A DNA stretch of 10,025 nucleotides from Bondarzewia mesenterica (GCA_004802705.1 SGPL01000867.1:1-10025), one strand, 5' to 3'; counted from the first letter of the stretch, positions 1 to 9,324 are shown. Made by a program: numbers and translations. Notes: generated by a model not told the origin, from the sequence alone.

Positions 1-1737
1 AAGTATAACAAAAGGCATTTGCAGAATTTAAAATTTATAAAAGCCTAGCAACAGTGAAGATTGATGTGATCTCACTACTACAAATAAGATCTTATAGCAT
101 TGTTATAGTCAATAAGTGCTTGATGGTTGAAAAAAATAAGTAACTTTAAGAGTATTATTTAATTTAGTAAAGAAAGTGCTAAACTACAATATTATTGCTA
201 ATAATGTATGAACAAAGTAGTGAACAAGCTACAGGCATTCTTTTGTGAACAACTCTAACTCAATCAGTGTTATTTCTTATATTATACTTTAAGTCTAGCA
301 ACATATCTAGCTTCATCAATTCTAAATTGTGCACCCTAATCTGTCTATTGCTCAGCTAAGTGACCACTTTCACTTTACACATGTTGCATTTTTGGCATTT
401 ATTATGTTGATTCCTCCATCTTGTATGCACTTACTAGCTAATAATATAATTTATAAGCTTTTATGAACATATTTTGATAATATCTTACATCCTCTTGCAC
501 AAATAGTGGTTAATCTTGGCAGTTAAGGATTTGAGAATATCTTAAAGATTAATCAATAATAATGATACTAGCTTAGAGTAAATAAATAGTGTAACTAGAT
601 ATAAAATGCATTTTTAGAGTTTTTTAGTATTTTTTTAGTATTTTTTATCAAATTTTAAAGGTTAGGACATTTGTCTACTAGTTCAGACAAAAAAGTCAAG
701 GTCAGGTAACCTCACAATGTCATGCTCAAATACAGTTTTAGCCATAAATATGCAAAAAATTAACTAAAATATCATAACTCGGCTAATAGATGAAGGGCAA
801 CATGAGTCACTCATTTGCTCTAGAAAAAAAATGCTCAAAAATCTATTTCACTCCTTATACTACAAATACACATTCATTCTAAGCCTTTATGACTTCAGCT
901 TCTGTCATTCAAATTCATGTTTCATCCTCTATCTCCTCAACTTCTGAAATAAGAAGCTCAAATAATTTTATTATAATGAGCTTATTATTGATCATTTCTA
1001 TGCCTATTCTTATCATGCTATCCTCTGTCACTAATATCTTTAATCCATATATGACTATAAATGCTCATCTAGAAATAGATAGCATCTGGCAACTTTTGGA
1101 CAAACTGTTGCAACTAATAGATGTCAATATTCATATTAAAGTACGATGAAGCATTTTCAATAAGAAAATCCTGCTGCATGGAAATGTGTCATGGGTGAAG
1201 CAGTATCAAAGGTCATGGATAGAGTTTAAGGTGGAAAAGTATAAAGAAACAAGCATACTGGTAGTGCCTAGCTATTAGGTGGCCATTTTACTTATTTGAT
1301 GATATTTAGCTATCATTAGGCTTGTAGGACAAAATACTCATACTTATCTAGTGTTAACCCTTGTAGACATACTTTAGGAAGAAATTGATAGGAAACAGAG
1401 ACAGAGAATATAAGAATGGGCAAGCAGAATATAAATTCCTCTTTGGCTCATCATTATTACTATTTTAACAGTTGTGATCTTTAAGTCTTAGCTCATTTTA
1501 CAAGCTACCACTCTTTTTTATATGCCTATCTTGACAAGAACATTCTTATTCTAGTTGTAGATTTTATTTAGATTTTTTAGAGATTTATTCAAGTAGGCAT
1601 TTTAAAAAGACTTTATTTTAAAATACTTCCCCCCTCTCATTTATATGCTTATCCTTAAACACCTGAATCACTACTGTTATTCAGTATGATTAACACATTC
1701 ATTATTTTTGAATTTTGAATAATTTATAATCTAGCAC
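1..1737. other. AT-rich non-coding stretch
   Basis: This stretch is strongly AT-rich, with long A and T runs and frequent stops in all frames. I recognise no gene, RNA or mobile-element domain in it. The only ORF of any length, 889-1149 on the plus strand, is low in complexity and has no family motif (see rejected items). Its composition differs clearly from the C/T-rich, retroelement-derived DNA downstream of about 3640. It could be intergenic DNA or very old, AT-mutated transposon sequence. The sequence alone does not decide between these. Confidence 0.6.
611..647. repeat. T-rich simple repeat
   Basis: Three near-identical units of about 10 nt, each a run of six or seven T followed by AGTA or a close variant, lie head to tail. 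This is a short microsatellite-like tract of the kind produced by replication slippage. No function is inferred. Confidence 0.7.
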
Positions 1738-1927
1738 AAAAGGAGCTAGGAAGGCATAGAAAGTCACAAAGGGATGAAGAACTTTTTAAAAGAAGAAAAC
1801 TAGGAAAAGGATACAAGAAGTGGCATAAAATTCTGAAAAATTCATAGAAACTTCATGGCAAAGTAGGAATATTTTGGAAGGTCAAAAAAAAGAGAAACTT
1901 GGATTATAAAGCAGGGATTCAGAAAGG

Positions 1928-1935
1928 TATAAAAG
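1928..1935 (+). promoter_or_regulatory. TATA box-like site
   Basis: TATAAAAG, a good match to the eukaryotic TATA consensus, sits at the 3' end of a purine-rich stretch. No ORF follows within a plausible distance. If real, it would belong to a retroelement LTR rather than a host gene. TATA-like words are common by chance in AT-rich DNA. Confidence 0.25.
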
Positions 1936-2075
1936 AAGAGCTTTTGAGGAGAGAAAAAACTTTTAGTAGTGCACATTCTCTAGTCATTTTTTATTTATTC
2001 TTTTTAGTAATCAACTAAGTCGTAAATCTTAGGGTTGCTACTGAGTATTCTTAAGATCTATTTATATTCAGTTGT

Positions 2076-2098
2076 AGTGTTGTTTGTATTACAACACT
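2076..2098. other. 8-bp perfect hairpin
   Basis: AGTGTTGT at 2076-2083 is perfectly complementary to ACAACACT at 2091-2098, with a 7-nt loop. It lies about 140 nt downstream of the TATA-like site at 1928. It might be an RNA hairpin in a transcript leader, but a stem of this length can occur by chance in 10 kb. Confidence 0.4.
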
Positions 2099-2100
2099 TG

Positions 2101-2643
2101 AATATAATAACATTCTATAGTTTGAAAAATCTTTTGTTTAAACTCATTCTCTTGAACTGAAAATTCAATTCACACTTCTTTCTGGTTGCATCTTCTTCTG
2201 ACAAGAAGATACTACTTACACTACCACCATTTCCTGAGCTGAGAATATTTGCTCAATAAATACACCTCAAATTTCTAAAATAATTTCACATCAAACAATA
2301 GGTATATTCTGAAAAAGCAAAAAAATCTAAATTATACTTAGGTTAAAAACTATCATTTATAATATCAATGATAGAGAATTGCCTTATTTGAGTGAGGTTT
2401 TTATCCATCAGTTTAGAGCTGAAAGGTTAAAAAAAATTAACTCAACCTCACCTCCTATTATCAGAGGACCTACTCAAGCCAATTAAGCTGTTATCTCTGT
2501 TACACTCATCCTGTTTTAATCTCTTTTTTAAAAGACTTGAATTTTAAGCATCAAATTATACTTTAATATCATTACTTATCTTTCATAAATTGTTCTTTAA
2601 GAGCCTCTCAATATAATATATAATTGAATAATAAAAGTTGTAA
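2101..2643. other. AT-rich non-coding stretch
   Basis: This AT-rich stretch has stops in all frames, and I recognise no coding or RNA feature. If the LTR guess at 1738-2100 is right, it would hold the leader of that element. I could not identify a tRNA primer-binding site in it. Confidence 0.5.
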
Positions 2644-2778
2644 TCATGCAATTTGGATTATTTTGAGAATGAATTTGAATGCTATTTTACAATCACCTCA
2701 TTAACACAAAGAAATTTCAAGCAATGGTCCTTACATATGAAAGAATATTCACATCAAAAAAGTAATAAAAATCTTTAA
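2644..2778 (+). pseudogene. Possible Ty1/copia Gag fragment, decayed
   Basis: A 44-codon open stretch from just after a TAA at 2641 to TAA at 2776 contains the segment ITSLTQRNFKQWSLHMKEY, followed by a basic tail. The order Leu-Thr, Asn-Phe, x-x-Trp, then Met-Lys-x-Tyr resembles the N-terminal region of Ty1/copia Gag polyproteins, where a Trp and a Met are spaced in this way. After the stop the same frame continues with several more stops (2794 and later), as expected if the fragment has decayed. The resemblance is short and AT-biased codons favour Asn, Lys and Tyr by chance, so this is a suggestion only. Confidence 0.25.
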
Positions 2779-3256
2779 AATTACATAAGTTATTGACAGA
2801 TAGATCAAGGAATGAAATAAGATTATAAACTGAGTTAACATTGTATATTGTATATTATTTGCAAAATTAGATGAGTTTTCATAATAATTTACTCTTTATA
2901 TATACATGACCCTATGAGTATAGCTTATTTTATTTTATTTCATTTCCTTTTGCTGCTCAGTCATATTTCACTCTCTAGCGTGCATTGTTAACATTAAAAA
3001 GATGACTCATTCATAATATAGTGTGTTATATATGATAATGTTGAGTAACTAACTAAAATAATACAACTCAATATAATGCATAAGATTTAAAAAATGTATA
3101 CTTATATTAGCTAACTGTGTTTAGTGTGAATGAAATGCAAATCTAGATGTGAATTCAGTAGAGTGACAAAATAAATCACATGTTAGATATTCTCGCATAT
3201 AGTGATTAAGTTGATCAGAATGATGATCCAAGAGCTCTCCATTTAAACAAATCACA
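2779..3256. other. AT-rich non-coding stretch
   Basis: Nothing recognisable here beyond AT-rich simple sequence, for example TATATTGTATATTA around 2845 and TTTTATTTTATTT around 2929. Stops occur in all frames. I see no promoter or RNA structure that stands out. Confidence 0.55.
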
Positions 3257-3560
3257 AATACTGTGTCATTTCGACCAATTTATTTATCACACATCACAAG
3301 AGTGCTGATGGAATGAAATTTTGGGAGGTATCACATGTTACATCAAGCCTGTATGAAACTATTTGACGATTGTCATCTAACAAGTGTCACAAAATTTTGT
3401 GACCCATACCTAATGTGGTGTGGCTGAAGTCATAAAACTTTGATTAAGAATGAAATTATCCCCTTGTTACAGTCATACCCTACCCCAAATGAATGGATGA
3501 ACTTGAAACCTATCACATGGGTCATTTTCAAGAATAAATTGGTCAGAATGATACAGTATT
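3257..3560. repeat. Foldback-like imperfect inverted repeat
   Basis: The 28 nt at 3257-3284 match the reverse complement of 3533-3560 at 25 of 28 positions, and all three differences are transitions. Near the middle, 3386-3403 is a perfect 18-bp palindrome (GTCACAAAATTTTGTGAC). Between these, the left half around 3310-3350 also resembles the reverse complement of the right half around 3460-3510, with gaps. The whole 304 nt therefore reads as a diverged foldback with arms of roughly 130-155 nt. It could be a MITE-like non-autonomous transposon or the U3 part of the LTR of the element downstream. I see no convincing target-site duplication. Confidence 0.55.
3386..3403. repeat. Perfect 18-bp palindrome
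   Basis: GTCACAAAATTTTGTGAC equals its own reverse complement. It lies 14 nt from the geometric centre of the 3257-3560 inverted repeat, as expected if it marks the fold of that structure. It might alternatively be a dimeric protein-binding site or the start of an LTR. Confidence 0.75.
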
Positions 3561-3637
3561 AACTGACATAACAATACAATGATTAAACTTACATACCTTT
3601 AGTTTATGAACATGTAAAAAAAATTTAAATCATTGAA

Positions 3638-3645
3638 TATAAAAG
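3638..3645 (+). promoter_or_regulatory. TATA box, candidate LTR promoter
   Basis: TATAAAAG lies where the AT-rich flank gives way to C/T-rich sequence. The downstream 60 nt are pyrimidine-rich, which suits a transcription start about 30 nt further on. I infer that it is the U3 promoter of the retroelement. A second TATA-like site at 4273 competes for that role. Confidence 0.4.
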
Positions 3646-4350
3646 GTCTACCGATGATGAGTACCCCTGCTCCCTAGTCTTGAAGACCACTATTTTTGCC
3701 TTTTTGCCTTTTAGCTTCAGATCCAGAACCTTCACTATCTCTATCCATTTGCAATGTCTTGTGATTTCTACTGACCTTTTGCGATCTTTTGTGATTTTCC
3801 CTTAGCTTTCCTGCTTTGACCCTCAATCATAAGACACTTTCTTGTCGATGCTCCAGACCTTCTCAACATATTGAAATATCATAATCAATAATGCCGAGCA
3901 GCATTCAAGGTCATCCATTCAGTGTGATTGCTTTCAGTATAATTGGCCAACCACCTGTGACATCGCTCGCAGCCCATTTTGATCTAATATTGCTTAGTAT
4001 ATACGCTCCTCCGTTCTATCATTTTATTGCATGTTATTTCTAGGAGACTTCACAGGGTGCCTATTGAGTTCGACAGATTACCTTTTAGCTTTCAATCTCA
4101 TATGCTTTCTCTTCTCTTCGAACTAATGCTAGACTACCAGTCACTGAGTGTTCCTGTTTCTATTTTCATTCTATTCTTCCTACTGTGATTTTGCCCTTGT
4201 TTGCTCATTTTCTACCTTCATCATACGATGTTTGCTATATCTTTTGGTCTCTCTTCTCTACTCCTCGCTTAGTATATAAGCTACAATACATCTCTATAAA
4301 ATACCAGATCAGTCTCTAGACTTCAGACCTCATTTCACCTGTGTGAACTA
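3646..4350 (+). other. Candidate LTR / 5' non-coding region of retroelement
   Basis: This stretch has no coding frame and is C/T-rich on the plus strand, unlike the AT-rich DNA before it. It contains repeated words such as TTTTGCGATC and TTTTGTGATT (3760-3800), and many CTTTC/TTCTC runs. Its position between a TATA box and the gag ORF suggests R-U5 and leader, or most of a long LTR. Without a second LTR copy in the window, the ends cannot be fixed. Confidence 0.4.
4273..4280 (+). promoter_or_regulatory. Second TATA-like site
   Basis: TATATAAG lies 790 nt before the probable gag ATG and about 70 nt before the TGAC-rich tract. It could be the true LTR promoter, with R beginning near 4305. Alternatively, it could mark a second, nested LTR. 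The sequence does not discriminate. Confidence 0.35.
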
Positions 4351-4421
4351 TGACTATGACTGTGACTTATGACTTGTGACCTGTGACTTTGACTTTGCTG
4401 TGACTTATTGCGACCTTTGAC
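4351..4421 (+). repeat. TGAC-rich heptad-like tandem tract
   Basis: TGAC occurs nine times in 71 nt, starting at 4351, 4357, 4363, 4370, 4377, 4384, 4390, 4401 and 4418. The usual spacing is 6-7 nt and the units are close to TGACTTR; a related CGAC is at 4411. It lies in the non-coding leader or LTR of the retroelement. It may be a slippage-generated repeat in R/U5 or an array of binding sites for a transcription factor of the host. Only the repetition itself is directly seen. Confidence 0.75.
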
Positions 4422-4430
4422 ATTGCTGCA

Positions 4431-5062
4431 ACTTATTATTATCTTGGTGACTTCATCTCATCGACATCACCCATCTACCTTTATCACTGTGTTTCATCTC
4501 TATATCCTATCCATCCTCCTGTTCTATAATGTCTCAGACCTTTGACCATAAATATTATTTGCACTGCTATTGGAACATCACTCCAATATCGCATCTAATC
4601 GCACGCTCTCATTTATCTTTCATGCCCATCCACTTACATACTTGTGTCTTCACAGCAGATGTCTACTCAACTCACCCTCTTACATATCACCTGTGGTATC
4701 TTTTGGGGTGTTGTTTCTCCTCTAGGGGCATTGCAAGTGTATCATTTTAGAGCCCACCATGAGGGATGAGTTTTCAAGATTGCTGCTGAAGGCTAATATC
4801 ATTTATCTCGACCTACTGCTGCTCACAATCTTCAACAAGAATTTATCACTACAATTTTTCATCGCCATCACCATCTTTGCCTTTGCAACCTATCAATACC
4901 TCCTACTATGCAACTCCACCCATTTCACTACCTTCAACATTACCGCTGGATTCCAATCAGTTTTCACTCAATTTATCGCCTTGACTCCATTATACTCCAC
5001 TCCCTAGCAATTTCAGGTTGCAACCCTCAGCTGTTACAATACAAGTTATTATCCACTCCACA
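4431..5062 (+). other. Retroelement 5' leader
   Basis: This 630-nt stretch precedes the probable gag start. Open frames at 4529-4750 and 4759-5007 show no domain or motif, and I treat them as non-coding. Several TGG words that could begin a tRNA primer-binding site occur (4444, 4569, 4694, 4945). None is followed by a tRNA 3'-end complement I can recognise. Decay by transitions may have hidden the true site. Confidence 0.45.
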
Positions 5063-5831
5063 ATGGCTCCTTCAATGCCTGCATATGATGATTGCACCAT
5101 GCCTACCTTTGATACCAAACAATCATGCAAACTCTGTCGATACTTTACTGACCTTGAATTCCACTTTCCTCACTCAGAGGTTACCAATAATGAAGAAAAG
5201 AAGACCCATGCTTGTCAATTTTTCAATGTTGATACTTGTGAACTCTGGCAGTCACTGGCCAAATACACAGATGCTATGAAGACCTATGAAGACTTTAAGT
5301 CGGCAATCTACAAGTTATATCCTGGAGCTAAAAAAGATAGAAAGTGGTTGATCGCAGATATGGACAAGCTCATCGGTGAACATTCTAGGATTGAGATCCT
5401 CTCTATTAGTGATCTCAGTGAATATCATCATCAGTTCCTTAACATCACTACTTTTTTTAATCGCTAGGAAATGCCTTTTCACTCCCAAATAAAGTCACGC
5501 CTTCACTCGAGGCTTCCACTCTAAATTATGAGCCCAAGTTTTGCAGTGCCTCTAGCTAAAGTCTCCAGACCATTTTCCTGACAATCCATATGATATTTAG
5601 GAAGTTCACAATGCTGCGCAATTTGTTCTCTATGGTACCACTTCAGCAGTATAGCCCACTGACATCTCTTCATTGCTATCGATTGCACCTATCATCTCAG
5701 CTATCGAAGTCAAAACAGAAGACCTCGTGACTATATTCGAATGCATTACTGAGACCTTCATCAAGGCCCTTAGTGGTCAACAAGCTGTCACACCCCCTTG
5801 TCCCCCTCTGAACCTCAAAACCACTAGTCAC

Positions 5832-5873
5832 TGCACCTTCTGTGGCAATGCTAAATATTATATGTGAGAATGC
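5832..5873 (+). other. Decayed Gag CCHC zinc knuckle
   Basis: The pattern is Cys-x2-Cys-x4-Tyr-x4-Cys in the frame beginning TGC at 5832. The third ligand, normally His, is Tyr (TAT at 5856), one C-to-T transition from CAT. A TGA at 5865 also interrupts the motif two codons before the last Cys (5871). Intact knuckles bind a zinc ion and the element's RNA, and this one could do neither. The CPEVEDYIHQGKC text after it matches the usual downstream context of these Gags as I remember it. Confidence 0.8.
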
Positions 5874-6952
5874 CCCGAGGTCGAAGACTATATTCACCAG
5901 GGCAAGTGCAGGTGCAATTCTGAAGGCAAGGTCATCCTATCATCTAGAGTGTTTGTTCTGTGAAGCATTCTGAGTCTCTGGTTGAAGAAACACATCGATG
6001 AATAGCATCGCCACAACCCAGGACAGATCGCTCGAGGCCAGCTGCTTCTTAATGTCTTATTAAATATCTACTATGATAATTCTGCACCCACTCCTACTAA
6101 TCCACCTGCCTCTATGATCACCATGACTACACACCTCTCTGCCTATCATCTGACTACAGATAATCACATTGCCAGCTTTAAATGTGAACTGTCCAACTTT
6201 GCAATTGGCGATAACCTAGGACTACGATCATGCGACACTCTAAAGCTAACAGTAATGAAAAAGCTAGCGATAACACTCTTGAAGCACCACATCTCATTGC
6301 TCTGAAGGCTTTACACCTGATTCCCTATATCCAGGTCCCTCCTTGTGCAAAGCCGGCAGCTGTGGAGCCCACACATCATGTGGATCCTCCCATTCATCCC
6401 TATGCTGCAGCCTATAATGCGACCTATGTCTCATCTGTCGATAAAGTTACCAATGAGGTTTCACAACCACCTGCAATGAAAAAGCTAAAACTAGCATATT
6501 GCACAATAGCACTGATTTATAATGAGGCAATCACAAAGGATGTCTACGACTGGGCAATGTCTTCACCTATTATGGTCACTTAATGCGAGCTTTTATTGCT
6601 CTCTCCAGAAGTTCATGCCTAAATTCATGAAGCAACTGCTAGCTGATGCATACCTCAGCATGATGGCAGCCAAGCCAAGGTCTTAATGCAAGATGATGTC
6701 CTCCCCTTTGCCCTTGATGATCTCGATCCACCCTGCGATATCAAAAATACTTCACCCAATATCACTGTGGCTTCATTTGTGCAAATCCTCCATCAGCCAC
6801 TTGTGCCATCTGAAGGATCGCTCATTATCCCTGACTCATATAAAGCCTACTTCAATTTGCTCGCACCTGATGAAGAACTTGAACCCCTCATTGTCACAAA
6901 GGAATCATCTGCACTTTGCTCTATCCTACCTCTCATCGATCATCAACAGTAA

Positions 6953-7300
6953 ATTGAATCCATTGTTGATCTTGAGTTGTAGATTATTGCAATGTCTGAA
7001 GAAGTCTGCAATGAACTGGCCCTCATATATGATCCCAATATCGTGCTCAACATGCAATCTGCAAATAGAGAAATTGACAAGTCCCTCAGTCTCACATGCA
7101 ATGTACTATTCCTCATCGGTAATATTGTGCTCTATCTTCAAGTCCATGTTATTCACAAACTGGCTTATGATATCCTCCTGGGCCACCCCTTCAATGTCCT
7201 CATTGAAAGCATCATCAAGAACTTTGCCAATAAGGATCAAACCATTACCATCTATGATCCGAATACTAGACACAATGCGACCATACCAACATTGGCAAGA
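6953..7300 (+). other. Retropepsin-like protease domain, inactive
   Basis: The domain reads ESIVD (Asp at 6968), then LEL and a TAG at 6980, where a retropepsin has Asp-Ser/Thr-Gly or a close variant. It continues through NMQSANREI, a plausible flap region, and LYLQVHVI. It ends with YDILLGHPF, which fits the hydrophobic-hydrophobic-Gly signature near the end of the retropepsin fold. The active-site Asp is kept, but the following residues and the stop would abolish activity. The domain sits in the Gag frame and ends shortly before the gag stop, so Gag and protease were made as one polyprotein. Confidence 0.75.
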
Positions 7301-8929
7301 GGACCACCACACTTTGTTGAAAGCAACAGGAAGGTTTTTTGCAAATCGAGGATTTGATCGATAATCAAGGAGAACTCATGCTCATCATAGCCATAAATAC
7401 CTGATCGCATCTGCAATTTGAAGCTTTTTGCCCTCTCGACTCTTTTACCTCTCCACTTTTTAATATCTGACTCTCTTATCTTTCTGCTTACAACTCTGTG
7501 ATATTCTCTCAATCTAACCCTTTTGCTTTTGACTCTTCACTCCTGTCTACATTCACTCTAAATCCCACCTCTCAAGTTCTCATTTAGTCTCTCCTATCGA
7601 CTCTTCACAATGATCTAGTCTCCGTCTTCACTGTAAAGTACAAGTACAAATCTGTCACTCAAAAAGTATGCCTGATCTTAGCTGAACTTCTTGATAAGTT
7701 TTGCATTATTCACAACATCTTCAGTGATCTGCTGGCAGACATGCCATATCTCAGTCCAAACCCCTCACTATTTTTGCCTTTTGGTCACTACACTTCTGAA
7801 CATCGTGACATCATCAACAACGTCCATCCTGGCAATTTTCTCTGGCCAATAGAACACAATCTTATGCCTCACTTCATGTGTATGCAAAATGAAGGCTTCA
7901 CTTGAAACAACACCAAGCATGGCCACTTTCGCGAAGATTTCTTTCCTCTTGTTGATATGCCTGTAGTCGCTCACAAGCCCTGGGTCTTTCACAACATGCT
8001 AATTCCTCCTGGAATCTATGACAAAGTTTGCGATATTATCTGCACTAAGATTGTAGCTAGGATTTATGAACCTTTGAACTCCTCCTATCATTCCTGATGG
8101 TTTACCATCATTAAAAAGGATGGCTTTAGTCTTCACCTTGTCCACAGCCTCAAACTACTTAATGCAGTCACCATCCAACATTCTGGCATCTCCCCTTATA
8201 CCAATCAAATCACTGAACAGTTTGCTGACCATGCCTGTGGTAGCATGCTCGATCTCTATGTTGGATATAACAAGTGAACTCTCGCTGAGTCCTCGCATGA
8301 TTATACAACCTTTCAAACCCCTTATGGTGCACTTCACCTTGTTACTCTCCTTATGGGCTGGATGAATTCAGTCCCCATCTTTTATGATGATGTCATCTTC
8401 ATCTTGCAACCTAAAATCCCCAACACCACTATCCCTTATATCGATGACATACCAGTTCATGGCCCTGCGACTCAATACCTACTCCCTGATGGATCGCCCA
8501 AAACTCATTCCAATAATCCTTAAATTCATCGCTTCATCTAGGAACACTTCTAAAGTCTCAATCGCATCATCCAATACATGAAGTACTCAGGTGGGACCTT
8601 TTCCAGTCACAAAGTGATTCTCTGTTTGCTCGAGATTACAGTGGTCAGACATCGCTACACTCCCGATGGTCATCTATCCAAAGAACCTCGTGTCGAGAAG
8701 ACTATCAACTGGGGCCCTTATCATGACTTGTCCAATGTTCGCGCATTCCTCAGAACCATTGGCATCATTCACATTTTCATTCACAACTTTGCTCATCATG
8801 CTCATGCACTCACCAAACTTATGCACAAAGAAAAACCTTTCCACTTTAGACCCGACTAGATCGCTGCTCAAGAAAACCTCAAGGCTGCTCTACTTGCCTC
8901 CCCTGCACTATGTCTGATCAACTATTCCT

Positions 8930-9324
8930 CTGAAGTCCTTGTAATCCTCACTGTCGATACCTCACACATCACTGCTAGTTTCCACCTCTGCCAATGTGAT
9001 CTCAATAATTCCAAAATCTGCTACTATGCTTGTTTCAGCTCTATCACTCTTAATGACCATGAAGCTCAGTTCTCCCAGCTCAAGCTCAAACTCTATAGCC
9101 TGTTTCACATACTGCAATCACTCAAGCTCTGTCTCATCAGCATTTGCAACCTCATTATTGAAGTCAATGCATGCTATATTAAAGGCATGCTCACCAATCC
9201 TGATCTCAAACCTAGCACCAGCATTAATTGCTGGATCGTCTCCATTCTCACCTTCCATTTTACTCTTATCTATGTTTCTGGTACCCTTTACACACCCGAT
9301 GGATTATTGTGCCATCCTTCATAA
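8930..9324 (+). other. RNase H domain with altered active site
   Basis: The domain starts after the RT connection region with VILTVDTS (Asp at 8956), the first catalytic carboxylate. The second, normally Glu in a K-L-E-L-like context, is Lys (AAA at 9088, in QLKLKLYSL). The third, normally Asp before A-R/C-Y, is Asn (AAT at 9166, in IIEVNACY). Both changes fit G-to-A transitions. The closing segment GTLYTPDGLLCHP resembles the gypsy RNase H end, where His and an Asp-Ala/Gly-Leu-Ser-Arg-like ending are usual. TAA at 9322 ends the open stretch. The domain is inactive. Confidence 0.7.

Larger units (their letters stand above)
1738..2100 (+). repeat. Possible LTR remnant (purine-rich stretch, TATA box, hairpin)
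   Basis: From about 1738 to 1970 the plus strand is markedly purine-rich. It leads into TATAAAAG at 1928-1935 and then a T-rich stretch. An 8-bp perfect hairpin follows at 2076-2098 (AGTGTTGT, 7-nt loop, ACAACACT). A promoter-like TATA box followed within about 150 nt by a small hairpin is the order seen in the U3-R part of many LTRs. I infer an old LTR, perhaps of a Ty1/copia element, because a weak Gag-like reading lies downstream at 2644-2778. No second copy, target duplication or clear TG...CA ends are visible in the window. An ordinary AT-rich spacer is the main alternative. Confidence 0.25.
5063..7357 (+). pseudogene. Ty3/gypsy Gag-protease polyprotein, broken
   Basis: Gag would form the capsid and bind element RNA, and the protease would cleave the polyproteins. 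I chose the ATG at 5063, about 65 nt before the first segment that looks like conserved Gag (CRYFTDLEFHF). Capsid-like text follows (HACQFFNVDTCELWQSL, then KLYPGA and DRKW). A +1 shift in a run of seven T at 5452-5458 moves reading to the next frame (HFPDNPYD, AAQFVLYGTTSA), and a -1 shift near 6230 restores the first frame. A zinc knuckle is at 5832-5873 and a retropepsin-like domain at about 6953-7290. In-frame stops along this path lie at 5490, 5529, 5553, 5598, 5652, 5865, 5961, 6003, 6581, 6620, 6644, 6950 and 6980. The natural end is TGA at 7355-7357. It is clearly a pseudogene. Confidence 0.85.

Noticed and set aside
889..1149. 86-codon plus-strand ORF with a hydrophobic stretch that could pass for a membrane segment
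   Set aside because: It is low in complexity, rich in Ser/Ile/Leu as AT-rich DNA tends to give, and has no motif, promoter or neighbouring exon evidence.
4694..4710. TGGTATC at 4694 as the tRNA primer-binding site
   Set aside because: Only seven bases resemble known primer sites, the following bases do not continue a tRNA complement I recognise, and no LTR end lies beside it.
4529..5007. Two short plus-strand ORFs before gag (4529-4750 and 4759-5007)
   Set aside because: They have no recognisable domain and are composed as expected from C/T-rich leader sequence. They could be upstream ORFs but nothing supports translation.
7252..7512. Minus-strand ORFs across gag-pol (for example 7252-7512 and 7768-7992)
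   Set aside because: They are antisense shadows of the protease and RT coding sequence and show no family features.
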